Shown here piece by piece: positions 16,154 to 23,911 of a DNA stretch of 64,000 bases. The DNA comes from Clostridia bacterium. Its GTDB lineage: Bacteria; Bacillota; Clostridia; Christensenellales; UBA1242. Both the position numbers and the translations under genes were made by a program. Position 1 is the stretch's first letter. Every line of letters begins with the position of its first letter. The stretch covers positions 241,603 through 305,602 of the forward strand of contig JAFTMH010000003.1 in NCBI GenBank assembly GCA_017452445.1, in the 5' to 3' direction. The notes under the pieces are model-generated. The model was not told where the DNA came from and did no database searches. It saw only the letters and a program-made list of their open reading frames with translations.

Positions 16154-17335
16154 ATGGATATTTTTGAAAAAACTCGTGGTGAACATATTTACACCACAGC
16201 AAAAGAACAAGGAGTTTATCCTTATTTTCACGCTTTGACAAGTGGTCAAGACACTGAAGTTGTGATGGAAGGAAGAAATACAATTATGATCGGCTCAAAC
16301 AACTATCTTGGTTTGACTTCAGACCCAAGAGTTATTGAAGCTGGTGTTGAAGCTTTGAAAAAATATGGTTCTGGAAACAGTGGCTCTAGATTTTTGAATG
16401 GAACTTTGGATATTCACAAAAAGTTGGAAGAAGAATTGGCTGCTTTCTTGTGCAAAGAAGCTGTTATGACTTTCAGCACAGGTTTTCAAAGCAATCTTGG
16501 CATCATCAGCGCTATAGCTGGTATGCACGATGTGATTATGTGCGACAAAGAAAACCATGCATCAATTTATGACGCATGCCGTTTGTCTTATGGCGAAATG
16601 ATCAGATACAAACATAGTGACATGGAAGATCTTGAAAAGAAACTTCAAGCAGTGCCTTCAAACAAAGGTATCTTGATTGTTACTGATGGCGTTTTCAGCA
16701 TGAGTGGTGAAATTTGCAAGTTGCCAGAAATCGTTGCTTTGGCAAAGAAATATGGTGCTCGCATCATGGTTGATGATGCTCACGGCTTGGGCGTTTTGGG
16801 CGCTCACGGCAGAGGAACTGCCGAACACTTTGGTTTGGAAGATGAAGTTGACATTTATATGGGCACTTTCTCTAAATCATTGGCAAGTTTGGGTGGTTAT
16901 ATGGCAGCTTCTAGAGAAGTTGTTGATTATGTTATGCATACATCAAGACCATACATTTTCTCAGCAAGCATTACACCAGCATCAGTTGCTTGTGCTCGTG
17001 AAAGTTTGAGAATTTTGGCAAACGAACCAGAAAGAGTTCAAAACCTTCTCGACATTTCAAAATATATGAGAGATGGATTGAAGAAATTGGGGATTAAGCT
17101 TATTGACAGCACAACTCCAATTATCCCTATCTATGTTTACGAAGACGAAAAAGCATTTATCGCTTGCAAGTTGTTGCTTGAAAGAGGCGTTTATGTAAAC
17201 CCTGTTATCTCTCCAGCAACTCCAAAGGGTATGGCGCTTCTTAGAACTTCTTACACTGCAACTCACACTAAAGAACAAATGGATAGAGCTATGGCAGCAA
17301 TCAAAGAAGTTTTGGATATCTTGGGCGTAGAGTAA
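16154..17335 (+). CDS. Alpha-oxoamine synthase, serine palmitoyltransferase-like
   Basis: 393 residues, PLP-dependent. Enzymes of this family condense an amino acid with an acyl-CoA: BioF, Kbl, HemA and serine palmitoyltransferase (SPT). Visible residues: His135 (KENHASIYD), DDAH at 207-210 and PLP Lys241 in GTFSKSLASLGGYM. The GTFSKS-ASLGG form, GSRFLNGTLDIH and the opening YPYF-QDTEV match SPT better than Kbl (TLGKA) or BioF (TLSKAL). SPT is the first step of sphingolipid synthesis, rare in Bacillota. No ketosphinganine reductase or acyl carrier gene is near, so Kbl-like activity remains possible. Ribosome site AAGGGG; own promoter TTGACA at about 16092. Confidence 0.85.
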   Translation: MDIFEKTRGEHIYTTAKEQGVYPYFHALTSGQDTEVVMEGRNTIMIGSNNYLGLTSDPRVIEAGVEALKKYGSGNSGSRFLNGTLDIHKKLEEELAAFLCKEAVMTFSTGFQSNLGIISAIAGMHDVIMCDKENHASIYDACRLSYGEMIRYKHSDMEDLEKKLQAVPSNKGILIVTDGVFSMSGEICKLPEIVALAKKYGARIMVDDAHGLGVLGAHGRGTAEHFGLEDEVDIYMGTFSKSLASLGGYMAASREVVDYVMHTSRPYIFSASITPASVACARESLRILANEPERVQNLLDISKYMRDGLKKLGIKLIDSTTPIIPIYVYEDEKAFIACKLLLERGVYVNPVISPATPKGMALLRTSYTATHTKEQMDRAMAAIKEVLDILGVE

Positions 17336-17349
17336 GATTTGACAATAAG

Positions 17350-17379
17350 AAAAGACACAGAAAAATCTGTGTCTTTTTT
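17350..17379 (+). terminator. Rho-independent terminator
   Basis: AAAGACACAG pairs with CTGTGTCTTT around AAAAAT, followed by T run. Confidence 0.85.
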
Positions 17380-17408
17380 GTTTTGATTGGTTGGTTGTGT
17401 GTGATGAC

Positions 17409-17436
17409 AAAAAAAGACATACAAAAAGTATGCCTT
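17409..17436 (-). terminator. Terminator of rpsT
   Basis: On the minus strand GGCATAC pairs with GTATGTC around five T, followed by seven T. Confidence 0.75.
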
Positions 17437-17454
17437 TCTTGTATGCTTTATATA

Positions 17455-17724
17455 TTATTTGCTTGCTTTAGCGTCATTCAACAATTTTGAATAGTGAGCT
17501 TTCTTTCTGTTTGCGCAGTTTGCATGAATAACATTTTCTCTTGCAGCACTGTCAAGTTTTGCAGAGAGAACTTTGAATGTTTCTTCAGCTTTTGCAGCAT
17601 CAGCAGCAAGTTCGTTTTTAAATTTCTTTTCGTATGTCTTGATTTCTGATTTAACTGAGTTGTTTTCTACTCTTCTTTCTCTTTCGATCAAAACTCTTTT
17701 CTTTGCTGATTTAATGTTTGCCAT
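17455..17724 (-). CDS. rpsT: 30S ribosomal protein S20
   Basis: 89 residues starting MANIKSAKKRVLIERERR, typical of S20, a primary binder of the 5' domain of 16S rRNA. The ATG at 17724 is chosen because GAAGGAG lies eight bases upstream; the longer frame starts inside that site. The gene stands alone between its own promoter and terminator, as is usual for rpsT. Confidence 0.95.
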   Translation of the reverse strand: MANIKSAKKRVLIERERRVENNSVKSEIKTYEKKFKNELAADAAKAEETFKVLSAKLDSAARENVIHANCANRKKAHYSKLLNDAKASK

Positions 17725-17752
17725 GTCTTTCTCCTTCAAAAAATTCTAAAGT

Positions 17753-17781
17753 ATTATAGCATAGACAAATGCAAAAATCAA
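17753..17781 (-). promoter_or_regulatory. Promoter of rpsT
   Basis: Minus strand TTGATT (17781-17776), 17-base spacer, TATAAT (17758-17753), about 29 bases before the rpsT ATG. Confidence 0.8.
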
Positions 17782-17918
17782 CTTATTTTTTAATATTTTT
17801 TGGTTATATTTGCACGGGAATTGTGGCTTTTGCCCTGCCTTTGTAGTTTTAGGGCACTTTTTGCAGAGTAAGAAAGGTCTATGCACAACTTAAACACAAG
17901 CGCCATATATAAACTTGT

Positions 17919-18647
17919 ATGAAAAAAGTTTTGTTGGTTGACAGTGGAAGTGGTGGGCTTAATGTGCTGCACAATTGTATAAACAGTGTGAAAGGTTGTG
18001 ATTTTTTGCTGTTTTGCGACAACAAAAATTTGCCTTATGGAAACAAAAGTAAGCAAGAACTTTTGGATATGACAGAACACAACTTGAGAGTGATAAAGTC
18101 GTTTTTTGATTTTGATGTAGTTGTGTTTGCTTGTTGCACATTGACTGCTTGCTGTTTGAAAGAGTGTGAGGCGATTTTTCCTGATGTTAAGTTTGTTGGT
18201 GCTGTGCCACCAATAGTCAAAGCAGTTGAAAAATATGGGCAAGACAAAGTCGTGGTTTTGGCGACAGAAAACACAATAAAACATAGTGAAGTTTTTGCAA
18301 ATTATCCAAATGTAAAAAAAATAGCTATGGCACATTTGGCAGAACAAATTGATTGCAATTTGAATTGTCTTGAAGTGTTGAAGGATTGCTTTGTTGACGA
18401 AAATTTGCAAATGAAAGGTTGTGCAGTTGTGCTTGGGTGCACTCATTACAACGCAGTCAAGGATTTGATTGCAAGAAAGTTTTGTTCTGTTGAAATTTTT
18501 GATGTTTGCGAAGAGGTTACAAATGCCCTAAAAACGGAAGAAGGTGACAGCTCGCAAAATGGGCAGATGCAAATTGTAACAAGTCAAAATGACGGCTTTT
18601 TGGCCAAATTATGGCAAAGGTTGAAAGAAAAACAAGAAGATAGTTGA
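17919..18647 (+). CDS. murI: Glutamate racemase-like protein
   Basis: 242 residues. MurI makes D-glutamate for peptidoglycan. The family features are DSGSGG near the start, PYGNKS, the first catalytic Cys in ACCT and the second in GCTHY. The usual CNT is CCT here, so the Asn that helps bind substrate is replaced by Cys; activity may be altered or the protein may be an Asp/Glu racemase relative. TATAAA lies five bases before the ATG and no ribosome site is seen, so the mRNA may be leaderless. Confidence 0.82.
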   Translation: MKKVLLVDSGSGGLNVLHNCINSVKGCDFLLFCDNKNLPYGNKSKQELLDMTEHNLRVIKSFFDFDVVVFACCTLTACCLKECEAIFPDVKFVGAVPPIVKAVEKYGQDKVVVLATENTIKHSEVFANYPNVKKIAMAHLAEQIDCNLNCLEVLKDCFVDENLQMKGCAVVLGCTHYNAVKDLIARKFCSVEIFDVCEEVTNALKTEEGDSSQNGQMQIVTSQNDGFLAKLWQRLKEKQEDS

Positions 18648-18665
18648 TCTTCTTGTTTCTTTTTT
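18631..18665 (+). terminator. Terminator of murI
   Basis: AACAAGAAGAT and ATCTTCTTGTT pair around AGTTG, then CTTTTTT. It overlaps the end of murI. Confidence 0.85.
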
Positions 18666-18688
18666 GTGTTTATCAAAGTTTGTTTTGA

Positions 18689-19216
18689 TTATTCATTATC
18701 TTTTGGTTGTGTTTCTGCAGTTGCTTCTACTGTTTCTGGTTGAGCAGGTTTTGGGTTTGAATAAACTCTTTTCTTTTCAAGAGACAAATCAACAATTGCC
18801 AAAACTGTTGCTGCAAGGACACAAAGCAATACAATAACCAAAATTGCAATAAAGCCATTGTTTGGGATAAGAGCAAAGAGTGGGAATGCCAAAAATGCAC
18901 CAAACTCATTTGTCAATCCTGTGATTGAAATGATCAACAACACAATTGCAATAAAGTTGAACACGATTGCAGCAATTGCAGTGGCTTTCTTTTTCTTGTA
19001 TTTTTCTGGCGATGCTGTGAATGATGAGATTGATGCAGCATTGAGTGCAAGAGCAACTCCATAGATGGCAGCAACCAAAAGTACAATAATTGTAGTTGCA
19101 CCAAAACCGTCTGCCCATACAAAAAGTCTAATTGTGCCAACCAAATACAAAACAACATAAAGTGCCAATGAAACAGTTGCAAGCAAGTATGCTGTGAGAG
19201 CTAATGGTCTTTTCAT
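18689..19216 (-). CDS. Four-helix membrane protein of unknown function
   Basis: 175 residues, not recognised. Four hydrophobic segments fill residues 8-150, followed by a short Pro/Gln/Glu-rich cytoplasmic tail (NPKPAQPETVEATAETQPKDNE). GAAGGAGGA precedes the ATG. It follows the DUF1846 gene in the same direction but is separated from it by a terminator. Confidence 0.72.
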   Translation of the reverse strand: MKRPLALTAYLLATVSLALYVVLYLVGTIRLFVWADGFGATTIIVLLVAAIYGVALALNAASISSFTASPEKYKKKKATAIAAIVFNFIAIVLLIISITGLTNEFGAFLAFPLFALIPNNGFIAILVIVLLCVLAATVLAIVDLSLEKKRVYSNPKPAQPETVEATAETQPKDNE

Positions 19217-19296
19217 ATTTATCCTCCTTCTTTTTATTTTGATAAAAATATCTTATCACTTGATTCTTAATATGTCAAACAATTTGATTTATAAAC

Positions 19297-19326
19297 AAAA
19301 AAAGAAGGTTTGATGCCTTCTTTTTT
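19297..19326 (-). terminator. Terminator of the DUF1846 gene
   Basis: AGAAGG/CCTTCT stem with seven bases in the loop and A/T runs on both sides. Confidence 0.8.
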
Positions 19327-19332
19327 GAATTT

Positions 19333-20847
19333 TTAGTTGTCAAACAATTTTGAATTTAAGAAAACAGGTTCGCAAGTCACATTGATGCCAAGTTTTTTGA
19401 GTGTTTGTTCTTCTGCTTTATACAAAATGTATGTGCAGTGAGCATCACAACCAGCAAGTTTTGAAATTTGGGCGATTGCTTTTGCTGCTTTTTCATTTTT
19501 GTTTGCTGAAATTGATAATGCAACCAAAACATCATCAACTGTAAGCACGCTTGTTTGCGATTTGAGCACATTTACTCTATAGTCAATGATTGGAAGCAAA
19601 ATGTCATCTGAAATTACATCAAAATCATCGTCCATGCCAGCGAGAGTGCGAAGTGCGTTGAGCACAACAGCAGCACTTGCAGAAACAACATTTTTTGTTT
19701 TTCCAGTCACAACTTCGCCATTTGGAAGTTTGAGGGCGATTGCAGGATAGTTTGATGTTTTTGAAGTTTCTCTTGCAATGTCGATAACAGGCAAAATCTT
19801 TTTGGTAACTTTTGCTTCATGCACAAGATCTTTGTTGCGTTGAAGTGTTTCAAAAGAAATTCTCCCTCTCTTATAGTCGCATTCTGCTTTGTAACATCTG
19901 CGCAAAATTTCCTTTTTAGCGGCTGTTTGTGCAGCTTTTTCATCAACAATTGCTTGGCTGATGATGTTTACACCCATTTCTGTAGGCGACTTGTAGATTT
20001 CTTTGCCTGTGATTTTGGTGAGAATGTTTTGCAAAATTGGAAATGCTTCGACATCTCTGTTGTAGTTTACGCAAAGTTTGCCATAAGCGTTGAAGTGGAA
20101 TGGGTCAATTTGATTGATGTCTTGAAGGTCAGCTGTTGCAGCTTCGTATGCAATGTTGATTGGGTGCTTCAAAGGCAAATCCCAAACTGGGAATGTTTCA
20201 AATTTTGCATAGCCGGCTTTTACGCCATTTTTATATTCGTGATAAAGTTGGCTAAGGCAAGTTGCAAGTTTGCCACTTGATGGGCCAGGTGCTGTGACAA
20301 CAACCAATGGTCTTGTTGTTTCGATAAATGGGTTTGCGCCATATCCTTCGTCAGAAACAATTGTGTCAAGGTCATTTGGATAACCTTTTGTGTAACTGTG
20401 GAAATAAACCTTTTCGCCCCTTTGTTCGAGATGTTTTGCAAATTTTTGCGCTGTAGGTTGTCCCTTGTAAAGGGTGACAACAAATGATGATATGTAAAGT
20501 CCCAAATCTCTCATATTGTCAACGAGTCTCAAAACTTCGTCGCCATAACTGAGGCCAAGGTCGGCACGGATTTTGTTTTTTTCGATATCATTTGCGCTGA
20601 TACAGAAGATGATTTCTGCTTTGTCTTTCATCTTTTGCAACAATTTGATTTTGATGTTTGGGTCAAATCCTGGCAAAACTCTTGCTGCGTGCAAGTCGTC
20701 AAAAAGTTTGCCCCCAAATTCGAGATAGAGTTTGTTGTGAAATTTTTTGATTTTTTTGTTGAGACTTTCGCTTTGAAGTTTGAGATATTTTTCGTTGTCA
20801 AAGCAGGTCTTTGTTTTTGTCTTTTTTGTTTTCTTTTCGTTTGTCAT
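19333..20847 (-). CDS. DUF1846 family protein
   Basis: 504 residues. After a Lys/Thr-rich N-terminal extension of about 15 residues (KKTKKTKTKTC) the protein follows the DUF1846 pattern: FGGKLFDDLHAARVLPGFDP, then ISANDIEKNKIRADLGLSY, and VVTAPGPSSGKLATCLSQLYHEYK, which looks like a P-loop-type nucleotide site. The family is common in Bacillota and its role is not established. GTAGGAG precedes the ATG. It is a single-gene unit. Confidence 0.88.
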   Translation of the reverse strand: MTNEKKTKKTKTKTCFDNEKYLKLQSESLNKKIKKFHNKLYLEFGGKLFDDLHAARVLPGFDPNIKIKLLQKMKDKAEIIFCISANDIEKNKIRADLGLSYGDEVLRLVDNMRDLGLYISSFVVTLYKGQPTAQKFAKHLEQRGEKVYFHSYTKGYPNDLDTIVSDEGYGANPFIETTRPLVVVTAPGPSSGKLATCLSQLYHEYKNGVKAGYAKFETFPVWDLPLKHPINIAYEAATADLQDINQIDPFHFNAYGKLCVNYNRDVEAFPILQNILTKITGKEIYKSPTEMGVNIISQAIVDEKAAQTAAKKEILRRCYKAECDYKRGRISFETLQRNKDLVHEAKVTKKILPVIDIARETSKTSNYPAIALKLPNGEVVTGKTKNVVSASAAVVLNALRTLAGMDDDFDVISDDILLPIIDYRVNVLKSQTSVLTVDDVLVALSISANKNEKAAKAIAQISKLAGCDAHCTYILYKAEEQTLKKLGINVTCEPVFLNSKLFDN

Positions 20848-20992
20848 AAAAATCTCCTACCAAAATATTGTAACTTGTTTTTAAATATTTTCATAACAAA
20901 TTTGCAAAGTTTTTTATAAAACTTTTTTCATAACTAAACTTGCGATTTTTTGTAAGTGAATTTTTTTGTTTCCATAAAGGCATATTATTTTT

Positions 20993-21562
20993 ATGACATG
21001 GTTGCAAAGTTTGTGGTTTTTGTTTGGTGTGTTTTTGATTGTGCTTTTGTTGATGCCGATTTTTATTGAGGTGAGGCTGTCTTACAATCCACTTGAAAAT
21101 CGTGGGGTGATTGCATTGTTTTTGTTTGGCAAAAAAGTGGTTTATTATTTTGTCGCACTTAAAGGCAAAGCGATAGAGTTTAGAAACGAAGGTCAAACAA
21201 TGCGAAAAGAGATTGCTTTTTCCGGACCAGAAATGGAAGTTTTGAAAGAGTTGGGGCGAGAGATAAAAGAAAAAATAAGAGTGAAAAAATGTTTTGTTTT
21301 TTACAACATTGGACTTGGAGATGCAGCAACAAGTGCTTATGTTTGTGGGCTTGTCAATCAGGCGATAAATTGGTTTTTTGTGGTGCTTAAAAACCAAAAG
21401 CCAACAGCAGCGCTGGGGTTGTTTGACACGGTTTCTTACAACATCGTGCAATGCGAAATTGCATCAAAAATGCAAGTTTCAATTTCTTTGTTTGATGTTG
21501 TATATTCTTATCTGCATTCGGTTATCATAACAAAGAAAGCAAAAAAAATATACAAAGAATAG
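20993..21562 (+). CDS. DUF2953-like membrane-anchored protein
   Basis: 189 residues with an N-terminal transmembrane segment (about 5-25) and a soluble part with GLGDAATSAYVCGLVNQAINWFF, the G-x-DP/A-x-T pattern of DUF2953 proteins. In spore formers this family commonly sits directly before ytfJ, as here, so a sporulation role is likely. TATTAT ends four bases before the ATG and there is no ribosome site, so the mRNA is probably leaderless. Confidence 0.7.
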   Translation: MTWLQSLWFLFGVFLIVLLLMPIFIEVRLSYNPLENRGVIALFLFGKKVVYYFVALKGKAIEFRNEGQTMRKEIAFSGPEMEVLKELGREIKEKIRVKKCFVFYNIGLGDAATSAYVCGLVNQAINWFFVVLKNQKPTAALGLFDTVSYNIVQCEIASKMQVSISLFDVVYSYLHSVIITKKAKKIYKE

Positions 21563-21571
21563 TGCAAAATT

Positions 21572-21605
21572 TTGCATATTACACAATATATAGTGTGTTA
21601 TGCAA
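21572..21605. promoter_or_regulatory. 34-bp palindrome before ytfJ (copy A)
   Basis: TTGCATA and TATGCAA bracket the core ACACAATATATAGTGT. Apart from the centre and a few bases the whole 34 bp is symmetric. 27 of 34 positions match a second copy at 52635-52668. A smaller perfect palindrome (TGCAAAATTTTGCA, 21563-21576) abuts it. The core resembles an NrdR box, but no ribonucleotide reductase gene is near. Confidence 0.7.
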
Positions 21606-21619
21606 CAATGGGAGGGAAA

Positions 21620-22033
21620 GTGAGGACTTATACAAATTCGACAACAATCAACGAATTGATTTCAAATGCGATGGACAAACTTAAAACGATTGTGGACTCG
21701 AGCACCATTGTTGGAGAAAGCATAAAAACTGAAGATGGTGTGACAATTGTGCCAATTTCAAAGGTTACTGTTGGCTTTGTTGTTGGTGGTGGCGAATATG
21801 CAGATTTGTCTTCTAGAAGAGTGGCAAATCATTTTCCTATGAGTGGTGGCAGCAGTGGTGGAATGAGTGTTTCGCCAGTTGGGTTTTTGATTATTCAAGC
21901 AGATGGGGCTGTTGATTTTGTCAATGTCGAAAACAAAACTTTGTATCAAACAATTGTCAATTTGGTCAACTCTGTTTTGAGAAAAATTGATGATGACCAA
22001 ACTGCGCAAAAGGAAGAGAAAAATGAAAATTAA
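21620..22033 (+). CDS. gerW: Sporulation protein YtfJ/GerW
   Basis: 137 residues from the GTG at 21620; GGGAGG lies four bases upstream, while the in-frame ATG at 21608 and TTG at 21572 have no ribosome site. Contains the family core: DSSTIVGESIKTEDGVTIVPISKVTVGFVVGGGEY and the Gly/Ser loop before GFLII. YtfJ (GerW) is made in the forespore and is needed for full germination in Bacillus. It overlaps the start of the D-Ala-D-Ala carboxypeptidase gene. Confidence 0.9.
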   Translation: MRTYTNSTTINELISNAMDKLKTIVDSSTIVGESIKTEDGVTIVPISKVTVGFVVGGGEYADLSSRRVANHFPMSGGSSGGMSVSPVGFLIIQADGAVDFVNVENKTLYQTIVNLVNSVLRKIDDDQTAQKEEKNEN

Positions 22034-23156
22034 GAATCTTGCTCTGTCATGTTTGATTTTTGTTGTTGCTGCTTTTGTTTGCCAATTTTGGATTGAGCCT
22101 GTTGGCGCAAAAGCACAACTTGATTCTACGGCAAGGTCAGCTGTTGTGATGGAAACTTCAAGCAAAAGGTTGTTGTTTGCAAAAAACGAAAATCAAAAGT
22201 TGCCGATGGCAAGCACAACAAAAATTATGACTGCAATCACTGTGATTGAAAATTGCAAAAATCTTGATGAAAAGTTTGAAGTTTCAAAAAAGGCAATCGG
22301 GGTGCCAGGCACTTCGCTTTATTTGAAAGAAGGGGATTGTTATTCGGCAAGAGATTTGCTTTATGCATTGATGTTGATTTCGGGCAATGATGCATCAGTT
22401 GCTCTTGCTGAAAGGGTGGCAGGCTCGACAAGCGAGTTTGTGACAATGATGAACAATCTTGCTCAAAAAATTGGCGCAACTAGCACTCATTTTGCAAATC
22501 CACACGGCCTTGATGCTGATGGACATTATACGACAGCAAGTGATTTGGCACTGATAACTGCTTATGCGCTTGAAAATGAAACATTTGCTGATATTGTTGC
22601 GACAAAAAATCACAAAATATCAAACGGAAACGGTCAAAATCGTTATTTGAAAAACAAAAACAAATTGCTTTTTTCGCTTGATGGGTGCATTGGCGTAAAG
22701 ACAGGATTTACTGATGATGCTGGCAGGTGTTTGGTTTCGGCAATTGAGAAAAACGGGTTGCGACTTGTTTGCGTTGTGCTTAATTGTGGGCCTATGTTTC
22801 CGGAAAGCAGTCAACTTTTGAGCGAATGTGTTGAAACTTATAAAATGTGCCAACTTTGCGATTTGTATGAGATTGACAAACGCATTGCCGTTGTTGATGG
22901 ACGCAGTGAAAGTGTTGCCATTGGCACAAAGGGAAAATTTTGTTATCCTTTGACAAGAAGCGAGAAAGAAAACTTGCGTTTTGTTTATAAATATCCAAAA
23001 TCAATCACAGCGCCACTTGACAAGGGTGCAGAAATTGGAAATGTTGAAATATTTTTGGGCAATAACTTGCTATTTTCTGAAAAAATCTATACAATAGAAA
23101 CTGTAAAAACTAAGTCGGTTTTGCAGAGAGTTAAAGATTTTTTCGCTAATTGGTAA
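22023..23156 (+). CDS. dacF: D-alanyl-D-alanine carboxypeptidase, DacF type
   Basis: 377 residues from the ATG at 22023 (ribosome site AGGAAGAG). Signal peptide of about 30 residues. The active-site triad of penicillin-binding proteins is complete: STTK (in MASTTKIMTAI), SGN (SGNDAS) and KTG (GVKTGFTDDAG). It trims pentapeptide side chains of peptidoglycan. Start overlaps the ytfJ end by 11 bases, so the two are cotranscribed; this suggests the sporulation-specific DacF/DacB class that shapes spore cortex. A C-terminal PBP5-like beta domain and a short amphipathic end follow. Confidence 0.9.
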   Translation: MKIKNLALSCLIFVVAAFVCQFWIEPVGAKAQLDSTARSAVVMETSSKRLLFAKNENQKLPMASTTKIMTAITVIENCKNLDEKFEVSKKAIGVPGTSLYLKEGDCYSARDLLYALMLISGNDASVALAERVAGSTSEFVTMMNNLAQKIGATSTHFANPHGLDADGHYTTASDLALITAYALENETFADIVATKNHKISNGNGQNRYLKNKNKLLFSLDGCIGVKTGFTDDAGRCLVSAIEKNGLRLVCVVLNCGPMFPESSQLLSECVETYKMCQLCDLYEIDKRIAVVDGRSESVAIGTKGKFCYPLTRSEKENLRFVYKYPKSITAPLDKGAEIGNVEIFLGNNLLFSEKIYTIETVKTKSVLQRVKDFFANW

Positions 23157-23166
23157 AAATTGAATT

Positions 23167-23203
23167 CCTCTCGTGCAAAACATTTTGTATGAGAGGATTT
23201 TTT
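23167..23203 (+). promoter_or_regulatory. Hairpin covering the rluB ribosome site
   Basis: CCTCTCGTGCAAAA and TTTTGTATGAGAGG pair over about 12-14 bp (two G-U pairs), then ATTTTTT and the ATG. It looks like a terminator after dacF, but its 3' arm GAGAGG is also the ribosome site of rluB. Confidence 0.7.
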
Positions 23204-23911
23204 ATGAGATTAAACAAGTTTTTGAGTGGCTGTGGTTTGGCTTCAAGAAGAAAGTGCGAAGACATCATCAAGGCAGGCAGAGTGACTATCAATGGCAAGG
23301 TTGTTGAAAATTTGGCAACAGATGTTGATGAGAAAAAAGACAAGGTGGCAGTTGATGGCAATTTGATTGCGCTTCCAAACCAATTTGTTTATTTGAAGAT
23401 GAACAAGCCAAAGGGTTATGCTTGCACTGCAAGTGATGAAAGAGGAAGAAAAACAATTTTTGATTTGGTGCAAAGTGATGTGAGACTTTTCAATGTTGGA
23501 AGACTTGATTACGAAACAGAAGGACTTATCTTCTTGACAAATGATGGAGAATTTGCAAATTTGGTTACACACCCTAAATATCACTTTGAAAAAGAGTATG
23601 TTGCAACTATTGAAGGTGACATCAAAGAAAGCGAACTTGCTGTTTTGAGAAAAGGCGTTGTGGTTGATGGCGTAAGAATGCCAACTGCAAAGGTTAAGTA
23701 TATGGGGTATGACGGCACTTTTGCAAAGGTTTCGGTTGTGATTGACGAAGGACAAAACCACCAAGTAAGAAGAATGTTTGACGCCATTGGCAAGACAATC
23801 AAACTTCTTAAAAGAGTGAGAATTGGTGGTGTGCATTTGGGTGGACTTTATCGTGGCAAGACAAAACCTATGACACAAGATGAAATCGACTTTTTTAAAG
23901 GTGCAAAATAA
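23204..23911 (+). CDS. rluB: 23S rRNA pseudouridine synthase RluB type
   Basis: 235 residues from the ATG at 23204; the upstream frame runs through a hairpin and is not used. S4 RNA-binding domain first (LNKFLSGCGLASRRKCEDIIKAG), then the RsuA/RluB catalytic domain with the catalytic Asp in GRLDYETEGL. It modifies a uridine in the peptidyl-transferase region of 23S rRNA. In spore formers rluB often follows the dacF/spmA region, and here it is 47 bases downstream. Its ribosome site is inside a hairpin. Confidence 0.9.
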   Translation: MRLNKFLSGCGLASRRKCEDIIKAGRVTINGKVVENLATDVDEKKDKVAVDGNLIALPNQFVYLKMNKPKGYACTASDERGRKTIFDLVQSDVRLFNVGRLDYETEGLIFLTNDGEFANLVTHPKYHFEKEYVATIEGDIKESELAVLRKGVVVDGVRMPTAKVKYMGYDGTFAKVSVVIDEGQNHQVRRMFDAIGKTIKLLKRVRIGGVHLGGLYRGKTKPMTQDEIDFFKGAK

